Below are positions 56,921 through 64,000 of a stretch of 64,000 bases of DNA, piece by piece. Origin of the DNA: Phlegmacium glaucopus. Its lineage: Eukaryota; Basidiomycota; Agaricomycetes; Agaricales; Cortinariaceae. The notes under the pieces are model-generated. The model did no database searches and was not told where the DNA came from. It was given only the letters and a program-made list of their open reading frames with translations. The position numbers and the translations under genes were made by a program. Numbering within the stretch: position 1 is the stretch's first letter; every line of letters begins with the position of its first letter. The stretch lies in the NCBI GenBank assembly GCA_015039465.1, contig MU130541.1, positions 344,071 through 408,070 on the forward strand, in the 5' to 3' direction.

Positions 56921-57288
56921 CATCAGAAAAAAATAACCTTGGCCTGGCTGGCTCTGGCTGCCCTGGCCAGCCCTGAACATCTTTGGCTAGGTTTAAAAAT
57001 CTGAAAAAAATCTAAAAAATCACAGAAATATTTATAGTACCCAATTCCAAAAAGAAGTAAACAATTACATAAGACAGATGCTGAGATATTCAAGATATTA
57101 AAACAATTAAAAATCTTGAATATCTCAGCATCTATCTTATGTAATTGTTCACCTTTTTTTGGAATTGGGTACTATAAATATTTATGTGATTTTTTAGATT
57201 TTTTTCAGATTTTTAAACCTAGCCAAAGATGTTCAGGGCTGGCCAGGGCAGCCAGAGCCAGCCAGGCCAAGGTTATTTTTTTCTGATG
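56921..57288. repeat. 368-bp palindromic MITE, CATCAG...CTGATG ends
   Basis: The arms of ~175 bp are nearly perfect complements (AATAACCTTGGCCTGGCTGG ... CCAGCCAGGCCAAGGTTATT), with a short AT centre near 57,100. No TSD could be fixed. Confidence 0.88.
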
Positions 57289-58175
57289 CTAGGTGTTGGT
57301 TGAAATTTTAAAACTCCGACTCCCATTGGTCTGGGTGCTTAACAACAATCAATATTTTATGGGTTATAAATTCAATTCTGTGTTGAAAATTTAGAAGAAA
57401 AAATCTACACAAAGTTCAGTTCGAACCAGTTCAAACATGGTTCTCAAAATTTTAGAAATATGAGAAGCAAGAACTGGACTGACAGTCCAAGATCCTTGGA
57501 CCAAACTGAACTGAACCTGAACCGACGGTTTGGTTCCCCCGGTCCTCGGTTCTTGCATTGGTTCGGAACCGAACTTGGCATTGTAGTCGTCGTCACCATC
57601 ATTGCTAGTCAGTTGTCATCATTGCTAGCCATTGTTGTCCATCTTTTTCCTGTGTAAGTGGTGATTGAGAGGTGGTGGTGATGGTGGTGATGAGACGAAG
57701 TGTTGTTGAACTTACATATTTAGTAATTTTGGATTTGTTTAGGGTTGCTTTATTTGAAAAATCTCAAAAAATGTGTGATGTGACAGAGTGAGGAAACTAG
57801 ACCATGCTAGATAGCACTGGTGTGTGCAATGTGAATACTATGAAACTATAACTCACTATAGTTATGGTGATGTGACTGTAGAATACTATAATTTTATGTG
57901 ATGTGACTATAGGCTACTATAATTTGGTGTGACATAACTATGACACACTTTGGGAAATCCCTGACTTTACTGATGTTGTACAGGATACACAAAAATTAGG
58001 GTGATTTTACAGCCGCCTTCCTGCCTTGCTACCCAGGCTGCGGCCTAAGCCTAGGCCGAGCCCAAGCCGGCCCCAGGCTGTGGTGACGGCTCAGGCTTCA
58101 ATTTCAGCAAGCCTGAGCTGTACAAAGCCGAGCCAAAGCCAGGGTTTTCAGGCCAAGCCGGGCCTGCACATCACT
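57289..58175. other. Decayed repeats, no gene
   Basis: 57,415-57,590 has GTTCAGTTCGAACC and GAACCGAACTTGGCAT words of the hAT type. 57,820-57,960 has repeated GTGATGTGACTATAG units. 58,010-58,175 is GC-rich (GGCCTAAGCC, CAAGCCGGCC) and ends GGGCCTGCACATCACTA, the end of a hAT-like MITE whose other end I cannot place. Confidence 0.5.
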
Positions 58176-58499
58176 ATGGATAACTTGCTCATTGACACCA
58201 AAGTAGCCTTCTGCAACTCTGACAACCTGGAAGTTGTGTTCAACACTGATTGGCCCACTTTTTGCTCACAAGTGGCAAGAGTTATGTCTGGTGAGGGAAG
58301 GTTTGAATTTAAGATGACATATTTCTATACCCATTTTAATGGTATGGATTTGGACACGTACAGAAATGATCTAGATGAACGGTGCCAGTCGATTATAACA
58401 CGACTCCGTACAGAAAAACTCGGTTCATTGGAGGAGGCAGATAATAATCCCCATTTCACAATTGCTCTATCCTATGATCTATATGACTGGTTTATATAA
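58176..58499 (+). pseudogene. F-box-like gene, exon 2 fragment
   Basis: Codes for the C-terminal region only (TDWPTFCSQVARVMSGEGRF ... RLRTEKLGSLEEADNNPHF), homologous to exon 2 of the intact copies. The 5' side abuts a MITE end at 58,175/58,176; the F-box exon is missing. The frame is open, and an ATG lies right at the junction. Confidence 0.75.
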
Positions 58500-58984
58500 T
58501 TTTATGTCAATGGTCATGGGTATTGGGTAAAGTCTGATAATCATCAACGAGGGTATGCTCTGCAATGGAGGGCCAAAAGAATGATCAATTCATCCAAGCT
58601 TTTTGGATCCACATAGTTCATTATTACCATGATCTTCCTCTAAGTCTCCGTGAATGGTGGTCGGTGGCGGTTGGTAGTTAGTAGAGATGATCATATTATA
58701 AAAGAATCAAAAAAAAGGAAACCCAGAAAGAGAAAAAGTTCGCTGAAAATACTTTTTTCCCTAACTCAGTTCCTTGCTGATGAGCCTCCTCTTTCCAATC
58801 GTGGAGAACAGTGGGGTAAGGTTATCGAGGTCTTGCTGAAAATGGGGCTCGGTAGAAATCTATGTTTTCCTTCAAATGTCACTAATTTGATTGTTTATGG
58901 ATAATTTGACAAGCCAATGATATTCATTCAGTGCGACCGTTGTGGAGGTCTATGTCCTTGCCCTCAATATTTAGTAATTATGTA

Positions 58985-60252
58985 ATGTTGTGCCAGGAGC
59001 TCATTGACTTGATCATTGATCACCTTGCAGACTCGGGACACCAATGTCCAATCGTCAGTTGTTCCTTTCGTCGATGCTCTCAGCAGCATAGATTCGAGTA
59101 CATCATTATCAAAGGCGATATACAAAAACACCTCCAAAACTTATTCATAATCATGCTGCACAACCCTGACATTGCACGCTACATCCAAGAGCTCACTTTG
59201 GAATGTACCGGGTTTATATACTCATGGATTTGCATGAGTTCATTATTCATAGATGTCATGAATATGATATCTACTTCCGATAGGCCAATTTGCAAGTTGA
59301 CAATAAGAGCAGATGCGGATGATGGTTATAGGGCTCTGATGGGGGATGATCCAAAACCGCTGTTGGATTGTTTCTTTCTTCCTTTCATCTCTCCATTCAT
59401 AACTTCATTAACTCTCAACCAACTTGAGAATATACCCATTGAAGTTGTGGAAAGCTGTATTCATTTAACACACCTCGAGTTATTACATGTGGAGTGGGCA
59501 GTGGGGGAACGAAGGAACTCCTCTCAATCGCATCATCGTCTTAAGCTTCGACACCTCGCACATCGTCTCTCACGACCAGAATTGAAAAAGCTTCTCAATC
59601 CATCATCATCATCTTCATCTTCATCATTGGACTTGTCTCATCTCAAGTCATTCATTGTTTACACAGACAAACTACACAACCTCAAATTCAAAAACCAGAT
59701 CATTGATCTCTCCTGCGATTCTCTCAAAGAGCTCTATATCATTACCATGCAAACTTCTTGTCAGTGCCTTTCCAATGGGAGCAAAGGAGCGTTTGCTAAT
59801 CTATAATAGGGAGCGGAGTGTTTCATGGTGTTGCTAATCTTCATGAATCACCTCATTTACACCTTCTACATGCTCATGTTTTATTTCCTGAAGACAGCCT
59901 CGTATCCATCTGTCAGACTCTCTCCACTATCCATACCAGATTGTTGAAGAACTTGCTCATTGACGCCAAAGTAGCCTTCTGTGACTTTTACGACCCGGAA
60001 GTCGTGTTCAATGCCGATTGGCCCACTTTTTGCTCACAAGTGGCAAGAGGTATGTCTGGGGAGGGAAGGTTTGAATTCAAGATGACATACATGCATAGCA
60101 CAAATTTGGATTTGGACAGGTATAGAAACAATCTAGATGAATGGTGCCAATCAATTATAGCACAGCTCCATACAGAAAAGCTCAGTTCATTGGAGGAGGA
60201 TACTAAACCCTGTTTCACAATCGCTCTATTGTATTCTCTTGAATATGGTTGA
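58985..60252 (+). CDS. F-box-like protein, distal copy (405 aa)
   Basis: Exon 1 is 58,985-59,759, the intron 59,760-59,809 (GTCAGT...ATAG) and exon 2 59,810-60,252. Same plan as the copies at 17,770 and 19,562: F-box-like N-terminus, leucine-rich beta region with a Ser run (SSSSSSLDLSHL), and C-terminal WPTFCSQVARGMS region. Frames are open throughout. The intron donor GTCAGT is weaker than the GTAAGT of the others. An in-frame Met at 58,931 gives a longer alternative. Its flanks (58,860-58,980 and 60,253-60,760) are F-box unit sequence too, so the whole unit was copied over 38 kb. Confidence 0.78.
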
Positions 60253-60897
60253 TAATGATGAACCCAATCTTCAGGTTTCACCCCATCTCTATTGAATCAT
60301 TTCCAATAAAGGGGTCTGACGTCTCCACAAACAAGGTCTTCAGGCACAGCTGGCACTAAGGGTCCCGGGTTGAACATTCAACGGTCATGGCTATAGGGTT
60401 AAAGGATAAAAATTGTCAACGAGGATATTCAATAAATTTGTCTGGATAAAAGGGATACATTGAACAAACCAAAGAAAACTCCCCAAATTCATCTTTGTCC
60501 AAGCTTTTGGAATCTGAGGTGGGTCGTTATTACCATCTTCCTCTAAGTTGGTGGCAGTGGTGGAAATCATGATACCGAAGAAATCTCAAAAACAAAAAAA
60601 TTTGTTGAAAAGCACTGTTCCAATGAGCCTCCTCTTTCTAAGTCATGGAGAACTGTGGATAACATTGTTGAGCGCTATGAAATTTGAGGCTGGTAGAAGA
60701 AATCTGCCTTTTCACCTTAAATACCATTTGATTGTTTCTGAATAACCAGTAATAATTGTTCAGTGCATCAGGGGAAAAATACTTGGTTCTGTAGCTCAAT
60801 ATAGCCACAGTATTTATAATAGCCTGGTACTCTAGTCCCCCCCATGAGTTGCTTCAGTAGCCCTCCCTTGTGTTGTAGTAGATACCAGTAGTATTCC
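60253..60897 (+). repeat. F-box unit 3' flank, with an unfilled mariner site
   Basis: ATAACATTGTTGAGCGCTATGAAATTTGAGG (60,660-60,690) and the following TAGAAGAAATCTG...TTGATTGTTTCTGAATAACC match 23,690-23,747 and 24,785-24,835 without the 1,037-bp element between. Confidence 0.8.
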
Positions 60898-61298
60898 TGT
60901 TAGGGCAACTGCGACACTGAGTTAGTCAAGCTAGCAGGGGATCCAAAGTTAATACTATTTCAGAAAAGATATCTACAAGTGACTTACCTAGCAGGGGATC
61001 CAAAGAGGAAAGGATGGGGATCTCTGCTAGGCTGGGGGTGTTTAAGTACTAATATGGACATAACGGAGATATAAAATAAATAAAGGAATGATACAATAAT
61101 AATTAATTAATTAAATAAGAAGTGGTGTGATGTGAAAAATAGAAATAAGAGACGGAGCAAAATGGAGGATCAGAGTCGGAGCAGAACTACGGGGTTCCAG
61201 AGTAAACTGGTGATGGAAGTGGAGTTGGATGGAAGGTTGGAGGTCATCAGAAAGGCGGGATGTATGATTCTAAGGTTGAAATCGAGTGTCCCCTAACA
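60898..61298 (-). repeat. Gypsy 3' LTR, 401 bp
   Basis: Minus-strand start TGTTAGGGGACACTCG at 61,298, end GTTGCCCTAACA at 60,898. A polypurine tract (CCAAAGGGGGGGATGG on the minus strand, about 61,316-61,301) adjoins it on the internal side, which fixes it as the 3' LTR. Confidence 0.88.
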
Positions 61299-63118
61299 TC
61301 CATCCCCCCCTTTGGTAGGTGACGTCCCGGCACGAAAGGAAACTGTTTGAATTTGGCCATCCTGATTTGCTTAGGAGCTCCGGGGTACTTCTTGTGGAAT
61401 TCCGCGACTAATTCGGGGGCGTGTATGTTTTCCCGAGGCTCCCAGGTGTTATGTTTGATTCTGAAGTCTTGCCATTTCACGAGGTATCAGAACCTCCTGT
61501 TTATAACTCTGCTGTCGAGGATTTCCTCGACGACCCATTCCTCTTCTTGATCAATGATTTCCGAAAGTGGAGGAGTTAGAATGCATCTTCCAGGGATCGG
61601 GTCTATCAGGGCTGGAGTCAGTTTGACTACGTTAAAGACTGGATGGAGTCATTTCATGGACAAGGGAAGTTGGAGTCGGTAAGCATTGTTGCCGACTTGT
61701 TCTTCGATCAGAAAGGGGCCTAGGTGCCAATGGGACAATTTCCTGGATGGTCTCGTTGTTTGTATGTCGCTGGCATCCAGGTATACTTTGTCTCCCGGTT
61801 TGTATTCCGGTGCCGAAGTCCTTTTCTGGTTATGATATCTTGTCATGTCGTCTTTAGACTTGACCAGTGCTGCTTTTGCTTCGTCTAGGGTGTTCCGCAT
61901 TCGTTCCGTGAATTCATTAACAGACTCCATTTGGGATTCTGGTTGGCTCGGTTTAAAACCCATTTGGGGGATTTGTTTGGAGTCTAGGAGGAAAGGTGGG
62001 TGCTGTGTGGCGAAGTGGACATGATTATTGTACTGGAATTCCGCAAGGGGAAGGAGTTCAGCCCAATTGGTTTGTCACTGGTTTGTAAAGAGTCAGAGAT
62101 ACTGTTCCAGTTCCTGATTTACTCGTTCTGTCTGGCCGTCTCCTTGCGGATGATAAGCAGTAGTGGCTGCTAACTTAATTCCGAGGATCTGGTAGAGCTT
62201 GCGCGTGAATTCCGCTACAAACTGTGGTCCTCTGTCTGATACCACTCTCCGGGGTAGTCCATGATGTTTCCAGACATGTTGGATATAAAGGCGAGCGGTT
62301 CCGGATGCGGAGGTGGTAGTAAGGGTTGGTGCAAATGAGCTTGGTTGGTGACCAAATCAACTACTACCATCACCGAGTCGTATCCTGAAGACTCTGGAAG
62401 TTCCACTATGAAGTCCACACTAATTGTGTCCCATGGAGCGTTCGGAATCGGGAGGGGATGGAGTTCACCGACTGGGTGGCATCTTTGAGCCTTAGTCCGA
62501 AGACACAGGTCACAGGTTGAGGCATATGTTCCAATATATCGGGACATCTGTGGCCACCAATAGTTTCGGGACACGAGTTTGAGGGTCTTCCATCTTTCCG
62601 GATGCCCAGCAATTAGGGTGTCATGGCAGAGGGATACAATCCGTCTTTGCAAGTCAAACATGTCCAGAACGTAGATTTTTCCTTGGAAGGAGAGGATGTC
62701 GTTGACATGAGACCATTCTGCCGATCAGATGGATCGCGTGTGAGTGGTTTTCAACGAGTCCTTTACCACGTTAGCTATGGCCTCTTCTTTTACACCTTCA
62801 CGGGTACCTTTCTGGATATCTTTCAAGACATCTCGTTCTTCTCCTATGACTTCCAGTCCTTCTAAGGCCCGAATCGCAAAAAGCCTGGAGTTAGGAGTGT
62901 GATGTTGTCATTGTCACCGGTTCCGGTTCCGTGATCCGCTCGTCTGGACAAGGCGTCCGGTTTTCCCATGCTTTTGCCTGGTCTGTGGTGCATGAGGAAA
63001 TCAAACCGGGCTAGGAACAATGACCAATGGGCTTGTCTCCAGTTGAGCTTTTTGGCTGTCATGAAGTATTCCAAGTTCTTGTGATCAGTCCAGATCTCGC
63101 ACTTGTGTTGAGGTCTTT
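60898..63118 (-). pseudogene. Ty3/Gypsy (chromovirus-type) element, 5'-truncated
   Basis: Read on the minus strand: RNase H end ([20 protein letters not shown]...PDALSRR, 63,080-62,930), linker, integrase zinc-binding region (H...H with STCDLCLRTKAQ, 62,640-62,480), integrase core start (VDFIVELPES, VMVVVDLVTNQAH, 62,430-62,330), integrase C-terminal part (DMTRYHNQKR, KPGDKVYLDA, 61,900-61,750), chromodomain (61,560-61,420, MKWQDFRIKHNTWEP), polypurine tract and LTR. Protease, reverse transcriptase, gag and the 5' LTR are missing, cut off at about 63,118. Several frameshifts; not functional. It is the same family as 21,607-23,571. Confidence 0.85.
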
Positions 63119-64000
63119 ACACTAAGCCACTAATTCCGATTGGATTCTGATTGGATTCTGAGCAGTCCGATCGGACTCAAATTTGGCTGGAGCACCAGCC
63201 ATTTTCAAGTTTTGAGTCTGAGCCCAGTCCAAGTTCAGTCCGAGTAAATTGCTCGGACTTACTTGGAATCTGATCGGACTGTGTTTCATCGGATTCTGAT
63301 CGGATTCTGATCAGACTTACTCAGACTCAGTCCAAGTAAATTGCTTAGACTACTTGTTTGTACCCATGTTTGTCCTCTTCCCACACAGACCATTGGTCAC
63401 ATGATCACAGATAAGCATGATTTCAAGCATATGGTGGGTCAGAGTAGATTACATAAGATTCCAAAAAAGGAAATTTTTTAAAGATGGTAGAGAATTGTTT
63501 TAGGACCCTGAATATGTTTAAATTCTATTAATAGCAGCTCTCCTTATTGAGAAAAATGCAAAATACTTTCCTGGACGCGGTGGTTAAACATTCTATATGA
63601 AAATTCAAGGTCTTTGCTGTGATCCACCAGATCTGATCAGATCTGAGCAGATTTGGCAGGCATTCTGAGCAGATCTGAGCAGAATGGAAATGATATACCT
63701 CCCTAACCTTAATAAAACCCTAACCAAACCTTAACTCAAACCTTAACCAAACCTTAACTCAAACCTTAACCAAACCTTAACCAAACCTTAACCAAACCTT
63801 AGCCAAACCTTAACAGAAGTAGCTAGTAGGTCTCTATTTTCTCAGATCCACTTGGATCCACTCAGAATCTGAGCAGATCTGAGCAGATCTGGTCGGATAT
63901 AACAATTCTGATCAGATCTGGTGGGGGACAGAAAATTACTGGAAATTTCATAAATTCTACATAAATTCTAAGGGACTCCCAGGGCCTCCTGATGTGATTT
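63119..64000. repeat. TCCGATTGG/TCTGATCAGA-rich element, incomplete at window end
   Basis: Many GATTCTGATCGGA, GAGCAGATCTGAGC and AGTCCGAGTAAATTGC words in both orientations resemble the subterminal repeats of the hAT-like MITEs here. One end seems to abut the Gypsy truncation at ~63,118; the other is outside the window. Confidence 0.5.
63701..63815 (+). repeat. (CCTTAACCAAA)n minisatellite
   Basis: About nine units of 11-12 bp alternating CCTTAACCAAA and CCTTAACTCAAA. It is not a TTAGGG telomere array. Confidence 0.88.

Noticed and set aside
63701..63815. CCTTAACC array as an interstitial telomere
   Set aside because: Units are 11-12 bp CCTTAACCAAA/CCTTAACTCAAA, not CCCTAA; an ordinary minisatellite.

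Overview
This window is nuclear DNA of a filamentous basidiomycete, most likely an Agaricomycete. The evidence is genes split by ~50-70 bp introns, a multi-copy F-box-like gene family of the mushroom type, a Tnp2 transposase gene of the kind common in agarics, and very dense, nested transposable elements. There are no operons, Shine-Dalgarno sites or CRISPR arrays.

Layout. (1) 1-12,720: a tandemly duplicated small gene of unknown function. An 8.0-kb DNA transposon (2,565-10,583, Tnp2 transposase plus an accessory gene) landed exactly on the start codon of copy 1 and left a 7-bp target-site duplication (TSD) that itself contains the ATG. Copy 2 (12,040-12,542) is intact. (2) 13,226-17,759: a four-exon gene for a ~1,455-aa BTB/POZ plus CAP-Gly protein. 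(3) 17,770-21,290: two tandem two-exon F-box-like genes, the first starting 10 bp after the CAP-Gly stop. Further copies or fragments lie at 25,474-26,150 (broken by a solo LTR), 58,176-58,499 (exon 2 only) and 58,985-60,252 (intact). (4) 21,305-30,484: a transposon graveyard of hAT-like elements starting TAGTG or TAGGG with perfect 8-bp TSDs, a Tc1/mariner-like element with a TA TSD, Ty3/Gypsy remnants, solo LTRs with 5-bp TSDs and a retroelement coding fragment. (5) 30,527-35,792 and 51,510-56,039: two arms of a large inverted duplication (about 5.3 and 4.5 kb, spacer 15.7 kb). The right arm carries only the 5' quarter of a gene that is complete in the left arm. (6) 35,170-41,245: two neighbouring intron-rich genes, A and B, coding for proteins of three tandem ~190-aa modules. 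Each module is coded by the same exon series (about 90-96, 230, 26-29 and ~210 nt). I recognise no known domain; this is the best candidate in the window for an undescribed protein family. (7) 41,728-47,720: relics of hAT transposases cut up by a solo LTR and a MITE. (8) 48,000-57,300: repeats, satellites, a truncated Gypsy 5' end, the right duplication arm and a long palindrome. (9) 60,898-63,118: a minus-strand, 5'-truncated Gypsy element with its LTR, followed by repeats to the window end.

The genes do not form a visible pathway. The host content is one likely housekeeping gene (BTB/CAP-Gly), one expanding family (F-box-like), one small tandem gene pair and the three-module gene pair, all lying in or beside repeat-rich, probably fast-changing DNA. 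All functional statements are from sequence reading only; no search was run.
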